A stretch of DNA of 64,000 nucleotides from Mycolicibacterium porcinum (GCA_002086835.1 MVIG01000010.1:124001-188000), one strand, 5' to 3'. Positions 17,832 to 26,877 are shown, counted from the stretch's first letter. Translations and numbers: made by a program. The notes: generated by a model from the sequence alone, not told the origin.

Positions 17832-18811
17832 TTCACGACCGCCGTCGCCTCATGTCCGGCGCCGTAGGGACGCTGGGCGTCCACCGGAGCGGTCAGCGGG
17901 CCGTAGCTCTCGGGCCGACGGGTCAGCAGGAAGGGGAACAGCTCCAGCCAGTCACGGCGCTGGTCGAGGTCCAGATCGGCGACCAGCACCGCTTCCTCGT
18001 CGCGCGGCGCCTGCACCAGCACCCGGCCGTACGGATCGGAGATGAACGACGAGCCATAGAACGTCACGGCACCCTCGTCGCCGATGCGGTTAGGCACCAT
18101 CATGAACAGGCCGCTGCTGATGCCGTTGGCGACGATCACCTGCTGCCACAGCGGTTGGGTGTCGAAGGCGGGAAACACCGGTTCGGAGCCGATGGCCGTC
18201 GGGTAGACGACGATCTCCGCGCCGCCCAGTGAGTAGTTGCGGGCCACCTCGGGGAACCACTCGTCCCAGCACGTCGGCAGGCCCAGCTTGGCGCCGAGCC
18301 CCTCCGGCTCGTAGACCGGGTACGGGTTGCCCTCAGCGGGGCCGGGCCGGAAATAGGTGTCCTCGTAGTACCCGGCAGAGATCGGGATGTGCATCTTGCG
18401 GGTACGGCCAACCAACTCGCCCGACGGCGCCACCAGGATCGCCGTGTTGAAGCCCAAACCGTCTGCGGCCTGGGCTTTTTCGTACAGCGAGGCATGCACG
18501 AAGATGCCGTTGGCCCGGGCCGCCTCGGCGGCCAGCGCGAAGGTCGGGCCGTCGGTGAGGTCCTCGGCGGCATCGCCGGGGTTCGGTCCAGCCGGGGTGT
18601 CGGCCGGATACCGCAGCAGGGTGATCTCCGGCAGACAGACCAGGGCGGCTCCTTCTCCGGCCGCCCGATCGATACCTTCACGCAGCACCTTGGCCAGCTC
18701 GGCGGCGTCAGGTCGCCAGCGGTGCTGCACCAGCCCGACCCGCAGAGGTGGGCGCGTCGACTCGGTGCTGCGGGACAGCGACTCGGGCGCGGCAGCGGTC
18801 AGGGTGATCAT
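17828..18811 (-). CDS. aguB: N-carbamoylputrescine amidase (nitrilase family)
   Basis: Hydrolyses N-carbamoylputrescine to putrescine, CO2 and ammonia (327 aa). The nitrilase catalytic triad is visible: Glu in VCLPEITLLRYP, Lys in GRTRKMHIPISAGYYE, and Cys in LGLPTCWDEWFPEVARNY. The YYEDTYFRPG and CWDEWFPE stretches are typical of AguB rather than of general nitrilases. ATG 18809-18811 is chosen because AGGAGA sits at 18817-18822; an earlier ATG at 18835 lacks a ribosome site. It is the first gene of the aguB-aguA pair and is divergent from a TetR gene with a perfect palindrome in between. Confidence 0.92.
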   Translation of the reverse strand: MITLTAAAPESLSRSTESTRPPLRVGLVQHRWRPDAAELAKVLREGIDRAAGEGAALVCLPEITLLRYPADTPAGPNPGDAAEDLTDGPTFALAAEAARANGIFVHASLYEKAQAADGLGFNTAILVAPSGELVGRTRKMHIPISAGYYEDTYFRPGPAEGNPYPVYEPEGLGAKLGLPTCWDEWFPEVARNYSLGGAEIVVYPTAIGSEPVFPAFDTQPLWQQVIVANGISSGLFMMVPNRIGDEGAVTFYGSSFISDPYGRVLVQAPRDEEAVLVADLDLDQRRDWLELFPFLLTRRPESYGPLTAPVDAQRPYGAGHEATAVVK

Positions 18812-18822
18812 GGGCCGTCTCC

Positions 18823-18845
18823 TAAAACGAATCAAGTTCGTTTTA
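18823..18845. promoter_or_regulatory. Perfect TetR-type operator between aguB and its regulator
   Basis: Perfect 9-bp arms TAAAACGAA (18823-18831) and TTCGTTTTA (18837-18845) with a 5-bp centre. It lies 12 bp upstream of aguB and about 48 bp from the divergent TetR gene. The T-rich right arm may include a promoter element. The spacing lets one bound dimer regulate both directions. Confidence 0.75.
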
Positions 18846-18892
18846 TTGTGTCCGCATCACCGACCGTTGTAAAGAGCTAGTAGAAATGAGCC

Positions 18893-19516
18893 ATGGGACG
18901 ACCACCGGTACCATTACTATCTGCTGACCGAATAGCCAGTGCGGCAATGGATTTGGTCAACACCACCGGCGGATTCACCGTGCCCGAACTGGCCCGGGCG
19001 CTCAAGGTCCGGCCGTCATCGCTGTACAACCACATCGCCGGGCGCGAACAGATCATCGAACTACTGCGCGAGCGGGCCATGTCGGAAGTCGCCCTGCCCG
19101 CCGACGACCCGGCCCGCCCGTGGACCGACGTGGTCGCCGACATCATGCGGACCTACCGACAGAGCTACGCCCGGTACCCGCGCCTCATCCCCCTGCTCAC
19201 CGCACACGCGGTCAACAGCGACCACGCCCTCACCATGTACAACGTCCTGGCCGTCACCTTCAGCCGCGCCGGATTCGACCCGGCCGACACCCTGCGCGCC
19301 ATCACCCTGGTGGATTCGTATGTGCTGGGCTCGGCGCTCGACGTCGCAGCCCCCGACGAGCCCTGGCGCGCCGGCGCCGAAGTCGGCCCGGAACTGTCCT
19401 CGGCCCTGGCCACCGGCAGCGCGAAACCGGCGCGCGCCGACGACGCCTTCGAGTTCGGCATCGGGGTTCTGCTGCGCGGCCTGGCAGCCGCCAGATCGGA
19501 CGCCGACCGGAACTGA
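18893..19516 (+). CDS. TetR-family regulator of the agmatine genes
   Basis: 207-aa TetR regulator. Its HTH is in residues ~10-50 (LSADRIASAAMDLVNTTGGF, VPELARALKVRPSSLYNHIAG), and a TetR_C-like ligand domain follows (LIPLLTAHAVNSDHALTMYN). It is divergent from aguB-aguA, and the perfect palindrome 18823-18845 lies in the shared promoter. It is therefore the likely repressor of agmatine deiminase and amidase, with agmatine or a carbamoyl intermediate as plausible effector. That effector is inference from position. Confidence 0.85.
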   Translation: MGRPPVPLLSADRIASAAMDLVNTTGGFTVPELARALKVRPSSLYNHIAGREQIIELLRERAMSEVALPADDPARPWTDVVADIMRTYRQSYARYPRLIPLLTAHAVNSDHALTMYNVLAVTFSRAGFDPADTLRAITLVDSYVLGSALDVAAPDEPWRAGAEVGPELSSALATGSAKPARADDAFEFGIGVLLRGLAAARSDADRN

Positions 19517-19619
19517 GCGGGGCCGGTTGTTGCACGATGCCACTTTCTGGGCCTTTTTACCCTGGTCAGCCCCCATCGCGGGCCTAAGGTTGGAAGCAGT
19601 CCGCACAGAAGGAGTGGTG

Positions 19620-20744
19620 ATGACCCGCTATGAACTGCCCGATGTTGCCGACCTGATCCGCCTCGGCGAGCCTCATGAGCACGCCATCACGGTGTACGCG
19701 GAGACCGCACCGGGACCCGACGAGCGGGAGAAGAGTGTGTTGACCGCGAAGAGCGCGGTGGACCGGGCGCTGCGTACGATCCGCGAGTCGGGGGCGCGTC
19801 ACGCCGTGGAGGAACAATTGCGGTCGCGCTGGACCGAGATCGCCGAGTCGGACCTGTGGCTGAGCCTTTCCAGATCGGTGGCCATCTTCATCGCCGACGA
19901 CTTCCACGAGGTCTACGTGCTGCCCAATGCCCTGGAGAGCCAGTCGCAGGTGGGCAGCTACTTCGACATCGGCCAGCTGGTCCGAGCGGTCACCACGCCG
20001 CAGGACGCCTACGCGCTGACGTTGTCGGCGGACGGCTGGAACCTGTGGCAGGCCACTGCGAGCACGCGTGCCGAGGAGTTGGAGCTCACCGGCGAGTACG
20101 CGGCCGACGTGGCCGACGCGACCCATCGGGCGACCGTGCGGGACCGCGGCCATGTGCGGCGCCTGGTCGGTGATGAGGGCAAGAAGTTGTTGCTCGAGAA
20201 GTACGCCAAGCGGGTCGCCGAGGCGGTGGACGCCGAACTGGGCCAGCTCGATCCGTCGTCGAACCGGCCGCTGTACCTCTTCGCGACCGACCCGCTGCTC
20301 GACATGTACCGCGGGCTCGACCACAAACGCCAGATCGTCGCGGTGCCCGGCGCCGCCGACGAACTGCGGCCCGATCAGATCGACGGCGCCATTCGTGAAT
20401 CGCTGCCCGCGCTGAACGCCGAACGTGCCAACGACTGGGTCGAGGAGCTGGGCAACGACCTCAGCAAGGGGCTGGTGGCCACCGATCTGGGCGACATCGC
20501 CCGGGCCGCGGCAGCCGGCGCGGTGGACACGCTGGTGTACAACTTCACGGTCGACGTGCTGGGCCGCATCGAAGCGGAGACCGGAGCGCTGCACTACGAC
20601 GATTCCGGATACGACGTACTGTCCCGCATCGCCGTGACGGTTCTCGACCACAGTGGCGAGGCCTTCGCCGTGCGGCCCGACGAGATCACCGCAGGCATCT
20701 GGAACCAGACCGCGGTGGCGAAACTACGGTTCCCCTTGAGCTGA
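19620..20744 (+). CDS. baeRF-family protein (release-factor-like fold, family 3 type)
   Basis: 374 aa. The sequence resembles the bacterial archaeo-eukaryotic release factor-like families: an N-terminal ITVYAETAPGPDEREKS stretch, then VAIFIADDFHEVYVLPN and a central region with the YALTLSADGWNLWQAT strand pattern. A C-terminal part with PLYLFATDPLLDMYRGL and ERANDWVEELGNDL follows. The ATG 19620 has AGGAG about 6 bases upstream, after GTG GTG. These proteins are thought to act in ribosome-linked stress or antiviral contexts, but no function is established. No partner is evident here; it is tail-to-tail with a TetR gene (21-bp overlap). Confidence 0.7.
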   Translation: MTRYELPDVADLIRLGEPHEHAITVYAETAPGPDEREKSVLTAKSAVDRALRTIRESGARHAVEEQLRSRWTEIAESDLWLSLSRSVAIFIADDFHEVYVLPNALESQSQVGSYFDIGQLVRAVTTPQDAYALTLSADGWNLWQATASTRAEELELTGEYAADVADATHRATVRDRGHVRRLVGDEGKKLLLEKYAKRVAEAVDAELGQLDPSSNRPLYLFATDPLLDMYRGLDHKRQIVAVPGAADELRPDQIDGAIRESLPALNAERANDWVEELGNDLSKGLVATDLGDIARAAAAGAVDTLVYNFTVDVLGRIEAETGALHYDDSGYDVLSRIAVTVLDHSGEAFAVRPDEITAGIWNQTAVAKLRFPLS

Positions 20745-21308
20745 CTTCTCCCCGGCCGGGTTCTTCAGCCCGTCCAGCACAAAACCCAGGTGACGCCGCC
20801 AGACCGCGTCGTCGCCGTCGGCCATGGCGATCACCTTCGACATCGCCCACATCAGCGTCGCCAGGTCATCGGCCCCGAAGTCGGCCCGCAGCACCCCGGT
20901 GTCCCTGGCCCGCCCCACCACGGCCTCCAGTAGTCCCCCGGCACGCCCGCATTCTCCCGCGACGTCGACGGCGCCGACCGGATTGCGGGCCACGGCGTCG
21001 TTGATGCTTCGGTCGGAGGCCTGCATCGTGAACAGGCTGTCGAGGAATCCGGCGAATCCCCGCCATGGGTCGACATCACCGAGCGCCTGCTGGGCCAGCC
21101 GGTCGATGGCGGCCAACCGCTCGGACAGCACGACGTCCAGGAGTGCGCCCCGGTTCGGGAAGTGGTTGTAGAGCGTGCCGATGCTGACGCCCGCTTTTCG
21201 CGCAACCTCGTCGAGGGGTACATCGACACCGCGTTCGGTGAAGAGCTCGGCCGCCGCCGCCATCAGGCGGTCCCGGTTACGGACCGCATCCGCACGCATC
21301 GCCGACAT
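20724..21308 (-). CDS. TetR-family regulator (divergent from an SDR gene)
   Basis: About 194 aa from ATG 21306-21308 (residues SAMRADAVRNRDRLMAAAAEL then FTERGVDVPLDEVARKAGV and SIGTLYNHFPNRGALLDVVL). Its C-terminal domain is shared by many actinobacterial TetRs that control oxidoreductases. Upstream in-frame GTG at 21335 would place the start within the putative operator. The divergent gene is an unusual SDR, and a 28-bp palindrome separates them. The 3' end overlaps the baeRF gene by 21 bp on the opposite strand. Confidence 0.86.
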   Translation of the reverse strand: MSAMRADAVRNRDRLMAAAAELFTERGVDVPLDEVARKAGVSIGTLYNHFPNRGALLDVVLSERLAAIDRLAQQALGDVDPWRGFAGFLDSLFTMQASDRSINDAVARNPVGAVDVAGECGRAGGLLEAVVGRARDTGVLRADFGADDLATLMWAMSKVIAMADGDDAVWRRHLGFVLDGLKNPAGEKSAQGEP

Positions 21309-21335
21309 GCCCCCAGCATAGTGAAGTTGAGGCAC

Positions 21336-21363
21336 TACTCAACTTATGCTAGTAAGTTGAGTA
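21336..21363. promoter_or_regulatory. Perfect palindrome at the TetR/SDR divergent start
   Basis: Arms TACTCAACTT (21336-21345) and AAGTTGAGTA (21354-21363) are perfect reverse complements across an 8-bp spacer ATGCTAGT. A further half-site GAAGTTGAGG lies just to the left at 21323-21332. The last base of the right arm is the A of the SDR start codon, so repressor binding would cover the initiation region itself. This suggests a very short or no leader for the SDR transcript. Confidence 0.75.
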
Positions 21364-22073
21364 TGACCTCAACTTCTTCCCCGGTCCGGACAGTCCTCGG
21401 CGCAGGGCCCGGGCTCGGTCTATCGATTGCCCACCGGTTCGGCGCCGAGGGCTACCGCGTGGCGCTGATATCGCGTTCGTCACAACGACATTCGGGTTAC
21501 CTGGCCGCGCTGGCCGACAACGGAATCGAGGCGGCCGCCTATGTGGCCGATGCCTCCCACCCCGATCAGCTGCGCAGCGCCGCCGACGCCGTCCGCGCCA
21601 GGTTCGGCCGCATCGACGTCGGCTACTACGGTCCGGCAGCCTTCGAAACCGCACCGACCGGCGATATCACCGACCTCGACGCCGCAGGCGCGAAAGCCGC
21701 GCTCGACAGCGTCGTACCCGCGGTCGACTTCGCCGGTCAGCTGCTGCCCGAGATGCGTGAGCGCGGAACCGGAGGGTTGCTGTTCGCCGGTGGGCTGAGC
21801 AGTGTGGTGCCGATGCCCCCGCTCGGCGGGTTGGCACTGGCCGCGGCCGCGCTGCGCAACTATGCGATCACGCTGCACGCGGCGCTCGCGCCCGCCGGGA
21901 TCTACGCCGGGACCCTCACCATCGGTGGCCTGATCGAGCGCGGCGACATCCACCGGGCGATGGCCGGCCAGGCCGACGTGCCGACGATTGATCCCGACGA
22001 CTTGGCGGATCTGGCGTGGCGGCTCTACCGCGACGGCACCGAAGCCGAAGCGGTGATCAACCTACTGACCTGA
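21363..22073 (+). CDS. Atypical SDR-family oxidoreductase without the YxxxK pair
   Basis: 236-aa Rossmann protein. The nucleotide motif GAGPGLGLSIAHRF (residues ~13-26) fits the TGxxxGxG family, and VRARFGRIDVGYYG matches the SDR core. The catalytic region reads GGLSSVVPMPPLGGLALAAA, so Ser is present but the Tyr-x3-Lys is replaced by Leu/Gly/Ala. It may therefore bind NAD(P) or act as a sensor/scaffold rather than as a classical dehydrogenase. It is likely TetR-controlled through the palindrome at its start codon. Such TetR-paired 'degenerate SDR' genes occur in other actinobacteria, from memory. Confidence 0.8.
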   Translation: MTSTSSPVRTVLGAGPGLGLSIAHRFGAEGYRVALISRSSQRHSGYLAALADNGIEAAAYVADASHPDQLRSAADAVRARFGRIDVGYYGPAAFETAPTGDITDLDAAGAKAALDSVVPAVDFAGQLLPEMRERGTGGLLFAGGLSSVVPMPPLGGLALAAAALRNYAITLHAALAPAGIYAGTLTIGGLIERGDIHRAMAGQADVPTIDPDDLADLAWRLYRDGTEAEAVINLLT

Positions 22074-22111
22074 CACCCTCAGTCGGGGTGATTGGCCAGA
22101 CCGGAGCCGAT

Positions 22112-22870
22112 TCAGCCGTCCGACTTGGAGTCCGGCTCAGGTTTCTCGGCCGGCTCGGCGTCCGCAACCGATTCGGGCAGAAGGGCTTCCAACGCCGCGC
22201 CGGTGATCCGGCGGAAGCAGCGGCGCGGTCGCGTGGCGTCGAGAACCGCCACCTCGAGCGTCGCGGGCCCGAGCGTGCGCGGCTCCGAACCGTTACCACT
22301 CGCGCTCAGCGCCTTCACGGCGATCTTGACCGCTGCCCCCAGATCCGCGTTCTCCGCGTACGACTCGTTCAGTGCGGTGATGATCGGCTCGGTGGTTCCG
22401 CCCATCACCACGAAATGCGGCTCGTCGGCGATCGACCCGTCATAGGTGATCCGGTACAGCTCGGGGGCTTTCGTCTCTCCGTAGTGCGCCACCTCGGCCA
22501 CGCACAGCTCGACCTCGTACGGCTTGGCCTGCTCGGTGAAGATCGTGCCGAGCGTCTGCGCGTACACGTTGGCCAGCTGACGGCCGGTCACATCCCGACG
22601 GTCGTAGGCGTAGCCGCGGGTATCGGCGAACTGGATGCCGCCGCGCCGCAGGTTGTCGAACTCGTTGAACCGGCCGACGGCGGCGAAGCCGACCCGGTCG
22701 TAGAGCTCGCTGACCTTCTGCAGGGACCGCGACGGGTTCTCCGCCACGAACAACACTCCGTTGTCGTAGGCCAGGGCCACCACGCTGCGGCCCCGGGCGA
22801 TGCCCTTGCGCGCCAGTTCGGAGCGCTCACGCATCGCCTGCTCGGGCGAGATAAAATACGGGAAGCTCAT
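22112..22870 (-). CDS. prcA: Proteasome subunit alpha PrcA
   Basis: Structural, gate-forming subunit of the 20S core (252 aa), stacking on PrcB rings. The N-terminus [22 protein letters not shown] is the alpha-gate and helix H0 region. [40 protein letters not shown] is the family core (mentioned for residues 25-65). No N-terminal catalytic threonine is present, as expected. The Glu/Asp/Lys-rich tail is the disordered C-terminus. Its ATG follows the prcB stop with no gap (TAAATG), so translation is coupled. Confidence 0.97.
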   Translation of the reverse strand: MSFPYFISPEQAMRERSELARKGIARGRSVVALAYDNGVLFVAENPSRSLQKVSELYDRVGFAAVGRFNEFDNLRRGGIQFADTRGYAYDRRDVTGRQLANVYAQTLGTIFTEQAKPYEVELCVAEVAHYGETKAPELYRITYDGSIADEPHFVVMGGTTEPIITALNESYAENADLGAAVKIAVKALSASGNGSEPRTLGPATLEVAVLDATRPRRCFRRITGAALEALLPESVADAEPAEKPEPDSKSDG

Positions 22871-23740
22871 TTACCCCTCACCGCCCGTCCGGGTCCGGCG
22901 CGCGATGACTTCGCGAGCCAGCTCGGCGATGCGTTCCTCGGTGATCTCCACGGCACCCTCGGCCCCGATCGTCACCGCGGTCGGATAGATACCGCGCACC
23001 AGATCGGGTCCGCCGGTGGCCGAATCGTCGTCGGCCGCGTCGTACAGCGCCTCGATGGCCACCTGGAGCGCCGAATCCGCATCCACCACATTGGGGTAGA
23101 GCTTCTTGATGGACGACTTGGCGAAGATCGATCCGGAGCCCACCGACTGGTAGCCCTCTTCCTCGATGTTCCAGCCGCCCGCGGCGTCGAAGGACACGAT
23201 CTGCCCCGCGTTCTCGGCGTCGGCGGCGTCGATGTCGAAGCCCACCAGCAACGGGAGCGCCACGAAACCCTGCAGTGCCGCACCGAGATTGCCGCGCACC
23301 ATGATGGCCAGCCGGTTGACCTTGCCTCGGAAGGTCAGGGCCACGCCCTCGAGCTTCTCGTAGTGCTCCAGTTCCACGGCGTAGAGCCGGGCGAACTCGA
23401 CGGCGATGGCCGCGGTGCCCGCGATGCCGGTCGCTGTGTAGTCGTCGGTGATGTACACCTTCTGCACGTCGCGGCCGGCGATCATGTTGCCCTGCGTCGA
23501 GCGGCGGTCACCGGCGATCAGCACGCCGCCGGGGTACTTGATCGCGACGATGGTCGTCCCGTGCGGCACCGCGTTGGTCGGGTTGACCGCGCCGTCGGCG
23601 ACACGGTTGACCGGCAGCAGTTCGGGGGCCTGGTGACGCAACAACTCAGAGAACGACGACAGGTCCATGGCTACAGAGGGGGTACCGATATGGGGCCTGG
23701 GCTGGGACAGAGACGAAGAAAGGTTGTCGCGCCAGGTCAC
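22871..23740 (-). CDS. prcB: Proteasome subunit beta PrcB (catalytic)
   Basis: 289 aa made as a proprotein. The propeptide is about 61 residues, and autocleavage before Thr in [14 protein letters not shown] exposes the catalytic N-terminal threonine. The mature part includes [16 protein letters not shown] with the active-site Lys/Asp neighbourhood, [16 protein letters not shown] and [22 protein letters not shown]. The start is GTG 23738-23740, overlapping the pup stop (GTGA) and giving MTWRDNLS, close to the M. tuberculosis N-terminus. It belongs to the pup-prcB-prcA operon. Confidence 0.97.
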   Translation of the reverse strand: MTWRDNLSSSLSQPRPHIGTPSVAMDLSSFSELLRHQAPELLPVNRVADGAVNPTNAVPHGTTIVAIKYPGGVLIAGDRRSTQGNMIAGRDVQKVYITDDYTATGIAGTAAIAVEFARLYAVELEHYEKLEGVALTFRGKVNRLAIMVRGNLGAALQGFVALPLLVGFDIDAADAENAGQIVSFDAAGGWNIEEEGYQSVGSGSIFAKSSIKKLYPNVVDADSALQVAIEALYDAADDDSATGGPDLVRGIYPTAVTIGAEGAVEITEERIAELAREVIARRTRTGGEG

Positions 23741-23931
23741 TGGCCGCCCTTTTGGACGTATGCGCGCACGAAGTCTTCCGCGTTCTCTTCCAGCACGTCG
23801 TCGATCTCATCGAGCAGATCGTCGGTCTCCTCGGCCAGCTTCTCGCGACGCTCCTGGCCGGCGGCAGATGCACCCGGGAGGTCTTCGTCCTCGCCGCCGC
23901 CACCGCCACGCTTGGTCTGCTCTTGAGCCAT
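23737..23931 (-). CDS. pup: Prokaryotic ubiquitin-like protein Pup
   Basis: 64-aa, intrinsically disordered modifier. It starts [20 protein letters not shown] and continues [39 protein letters not shown]. The C-terminal GGQ is the pro-form, and Dop converts the Gln to Glu before PafA ligation. The coiled-coil-forming middle (residues ~21-50) binds the Mpa N-terminus. ATG 23929-23931 has AGGAGG just upstream (minus strand), which rules out the longer form starting five codons earlier. Its stop overlaps prcB's GTG. Confidence 0.98.
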   Translation of the reverse strand: MAQEQTKRGGGGGEDEDLPGASAAGQERREKLAEETDDLLDEIDDVLEENAEDFVRAYVQKGGQ

Positions 23932-24036
23932 CGCTGCCTCCTGCAATTGTCATCGGTCGGGCTAACCGCCCAACCGGTCCTTCCACAGTACCGGTCGGCA
24001 CCCGGATTGCCCGGGATAGCTCACCGCCGGAAATGG

Positions 24037-25545
24037 TCAGTTCGTGAGTTGTTCGACGAGTTCGGCGGCGCTGTCCACAGAGTCCAGCAGGGCGCCGACA
24101 TGCGCCTTGCTGCCGCGCAATGGCTCCAGCGTTGGAATCCGCACGAGCGAATCGCCGCCCAGATCGAAGATCACCGAGTCCCAGCTGGCCGCGGCGATGT
24201 CGGAACCGAACCGGCGCAGGCATTCTCCGCGGAAGTACGCCCGCGTGTCGGTCGGCGGATTGTCGACCGCGTCGATCACCTGCTGTTCGGTGACCAGGCG
24301 CTTCATCGAACCGCGTGCGACCAGCCGGTTGTACAGGCCCTTGTCCAGCCGGACGTCGGAGTACTGCAGATCGACCAGGTGCAGGCGCGGCGCCTGCCAA
24401 CTGAGGTTCTCGCGCTGGCGGAACCCCTCCAGCAACCGCAGCTTGGCGGGCCAGTCCAGGATCTCGGCGCATTCCATCGGATCGCGTTCCAGCAGGTCCA
24501 GCACGTGCGCCCAGGTCTCGACGACGTGAGAGGCGCGCGGATCGGGGTCCCGGATGTCGACCAGTTTGGCCACCCGATCCAGGTAGACCCGCTGCAGCGC
24601 CAGGGCGGTCATCTCCCGACCGTCGGCAAGCGCGACGGTGGCCCGCAGCGACGGATCGCGGCTGATCACGTGCACCGCGTGCACCGGTCGGGCCAGCGCC
24701 AGATCGGACAGGTCCAGCCCGAATTGCGGGCCCTCCTCGATCAGATCCAGCACCAGTGAGCTCGTCCCGACCTTGAGATAGGTGGACGTCTCGGCCAGGT
24801 TGGCGTCGCCGATGATGACGTGCAGGCGCCGGTACTTGTCGGCGTCGGCGTGCGGCTCGTCGCGGGTGTTGATGATGCCGCGCTTGAGGGTGGTTTCCAG
24901 GCCGACCTCGACCTCGATGTAGTCGGCCCGCTGGGACAGCTGGAAGCCGGGGTCGTCGCCGGACGGCCCGATGCCGACGCGGCCCGAACCGGTCACCACC
25001 TGGCGGGACACCAGGAACGGCGTGAACCCGGCGATCACGGCGGAGAACGGGGTCTGGCGGCTCATCAGGTAGTTCTCGTGCGACCCGTAGGACGCGCCCT
25101 TGCCGTCCACGTTGTTCTTGTAGAGCTGCAGCTTGACCGCCCCGGGAACGCTCGCGACGTGGCGGGCCGCAGCCTCCATCACGCGCTCACCGGCCTTGTC
25201 CCAGATCACCGCGTCCATCGGATCGGTGCACTCGGGCGCCGAGTACTCGGGATGCGCGTGGTCCACGTACAGCCGGGCACCGTTGGTGAGGATCATGTTG
25301 GCCGCGCCGACCTCGTCGGCGTCGACGATCGGGGCCGGCCCGGACGCCCGGGACAGGTCGAATCCGCGGGCGTCGCGCAGCGGGCTCTCGACCTCGTAGT
25401 CCCACCGCGTGCGCTTCCCGCGCTGGATGCCCGCGGCCGCCGCGTATGCCAGCACCGCCTGAGTCGAGGTCAGGATCGGATTGGCGGTCGGATCGGAGGG
25501 CGACGAGATGCCGTATTCGACCTCTGTTCCGATAATCCGTTGCAT
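24037..25545 (-). CDS. dop: Pup deamidase/depupylase Dop
   Basis: 502-aa glutamine-synthetase-like enzyme that deamidates the C-terminal Gln of Pup and removes Pup from substrates. The N-terminus [20 protein letters not shown] carries the metal-binding Glu residues. Shared features with PafA are [40 protein letters not shown] and [20 protein letters not shown]. The family-specific Dop loop follows the N-terminal core (around residues 45-85). It lies just 5' of pup and 3' of the ect operon on the same strand; the 105-bp gap before pup probably contains the pup promoter. Confidence 0.97.
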   Translation of the reverse strand: MQRIIGTEVEYGISSPSDPTANPILTSTQAVLAYAAAAGIQRGKRTRWDYEVESPLRDARGFDLSRASGPAPIVDADEVGAANMILTNGARLYVDHAHPEYSAPECTDPMDAVIWDKAGERVMEAAARHVASVPGAVKLQLYKNNVDGKGASYGSHENYLMSRQTPFSAVIAGFTPFLVSRQVVTGSGRVGIGPSGDDPGFQLSQRADYIEVEVGLETTLKRGIINTRDEPHADADKYRRLHVIIGDANLAETSTYLKVGTSSLVLDLIEEGPQFGLDLSDLALARPVHAVHVISRDPSLRATVALADGREMTALALQRVYLDRVAKLVDIRDPDPRASHVVETWAHVLDLLERDPMECAEILDWPAKLRLLEGFRQRENLSWQAPRLHLVDLQYSDVRLDKGLYNRLVARGSMKRLVTEQQVIDAVDNPPTDTRAYFRGECLRRFGSDIAAASWDSVIFDLGGDSLVRIPTLEPLRGSKAHVGALLDSVDSAAELVEQLTN

Positions 25546-25554
25546 GTGGCCAGC

Positions 25555-26475
25555 CTAGGTGACGGCCTGTGCACCCCGGGCCGCCAGGTATTCGGGTCGC
25601 GGCCGCGGGGCGGCGAACGGGTCGGTCAGCGCGTTGTCCACCGAGTTGAACACCAGGAAGACGTTGGACCTCGGCAGCGGCGTGATGTTGGACCCCGAGC
25701 CGTGCAGCAGATTCGCGTCGAACCACAGCGCGGTACCAGGCGGGCCGGTGAACTGGTGGATGTCGTGCTCGTCGACAGCCTTGGTCAACGTGGTCTCGTC
25801 GGGCACGCCGACGTTCTGGGCCACCAGCGAGGTGTCGTGGTTGTCCTCGGGCGTGGCGCCGACGCACGGATAGAACGTCTGGTGCGACCCGGGGATCACC
25901 ATCAGCGACCCGTTGTAGGGGAAGTTCTCGGTCAGCGCGATCGAGCACGACACCGCACGGATAGCCGGCATGCCGTCCTCGGCATGCCAGGTCTCGAAGT
26001 CCGAGTGCCAGTAGAACCCCGTCCCGGTGAACCCGGGCATGAGGTTGATCCTGGCCTGGTGGATATAGACGTCACCACCCAGCAGCTGCCGCGCGACCGG
26101 TAGCACAGTATCGAGCCGGACCACCTGGGCCACCAGGTCGCTCAGCAGATGCGGTTCGAAGATCGACCGGATCGTGCCGCCGGGCTCACGGATCACCCGC
26201 GGGTCGTCGGCATCCAGATCCACTGCGATCCGGTCCATTTCGTGCCGCAGCAACGGCAGCCAATCGTCGGACACCGTCTCGGGCGCGACCAGGTAGCCGT
26301 ACTCGGAGAAGCCGTCGAGATGATTCTGGCTCAGCGGCCCGTCGGCCACCCCACCCCAGACCACCGGCTCCTGACGCGGTATCGGCTCGATGGCGTGCTC
26401 GAGCCGGGTGGGGTAGCGATCCTCGACTGCCGCACTCACGCTCGATCTGACCTCGGTGTCGTACTGCGCCGTCAT
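25555..26475 (-). CDS. ectD: Ectoine hydroxylase EctD
   Basis: Fe(II)/2-oxoglutarate-dependent dioxygenase that converts ectoine to 5-hydroxyectoine (306 aa). Iron ligands His and Asp are in GTGFYWHSDFETWHAEDGMP, and the second His is in LWFDANLLHGSGSNITP. The ectoine-binding region YNGSLMVIPGSHQTFYPC and the C-terminal NSVDNALTDPFAAPRPRPEYL are also typical of EctD. ATG 26473-26475 overlaps the ectC stop (ATGA). It is the last gene of ectABCD and lies 10 bp before dop. Confidence 0.95.
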   Translation of the reverse strand: MTAQYDTEVRSSVSAAVEDRYPTRLEHAIEPIPRQEPVVWGGVADGPLSQNHLDGFSEYGYLVAPETVSDDWLPLLRHEMDRIAVDLDADDPRVIREPGGTIRSIFEPHLLSDLVAQVVRLDTVLPVARQLLGGDVYIHQARINLMPGFTGTGFYWHSDFETWHAEDGMPAIRAVSCSIALTENFPYNGSLMVIPGSHQTFYPCVGATPEDNHDTSLVAQNVGVPDETTLTKAVDEHDIHQFTGPPGTALWFDANLLHGSGSNITPLPRSNVFLVFNSVDNALTDPFAAPRPRPEYLAARGAQAVT

Positions 26476-26864
26476 GCGACCGATTGCGGCGCCGGGTATA
26501 CGCCGTTCTCGTCGTGCACCTCCCGCCCGGTAACCGGCGGGTTGAACACGCACAACATGCGGAGCTGCTCGTCGCACGTGACGCGGTGGCGATCGTGGTT
26601 GTTCAGGACGTACATGGTGCCGTCGGCCAGCGGGTACTGCTCACCGGTCTGCAGGTCGGTCAGGGTGCCGGTGCCCTCGACAACCCAGACCGCCTCGATG
26701 TGGTGCTGGTAGTGGAACTCGTTGACCGAGCCGGCCTCGATGGTGGTCTCGTGGAACGAGAAACCGACACCGTCGCCGGCCAGGATGATGCGCTTGGATC
26801 GCCAGGTGCCGTCGGCGACGTCGCGGTCGGTCCCGGTGATCTCAGCTGTGGTGCGAACAATCAT
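26472..26864 (-). CDS. ectC: L-ectoine synthase EctC
   Basis: Cyclises N-gamma-acetyl-L-2,4-diaminobutyrate to ectoine (130 aa, cupin fold). Signature segments: GTWRSKRIILAGDGVGFSFH, NEFHYQHHIEAVWVVEGTG, YPLADGTMYVLNNHDRHRV and MLCVFNPPVTGREVHDENGVYP, which carry the Fe/substrate residues (Glu, Tyr and His of the cupin barrel). It is the usual EctC length. The 13-bp gap from ectB and 4-bp overlap with ectD show a tight operon. Confidence 0.97.
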   Translation of the reverse strand: MIVRTTAEITGTDRDVADGTWRSKRIILAGDGVGFSFHETTIEAGSVNEFHYQHHIEAVWVVEGTGTLTDLQTGEQYPLADGTMYVLNNHDRHRVTCDEQLRMLCVFNPPVTGREVHDENGVYPAPQSVA

Positions 26865-26877
26865 GTTTCAAGCCTCC

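Noticed and set aside
22074..22090. Short hairpin CACCC/GGGTG between the SDR and prcA
   Set aside because: Stem of only 5 bp, no U-tract; too weak to call a terminator.
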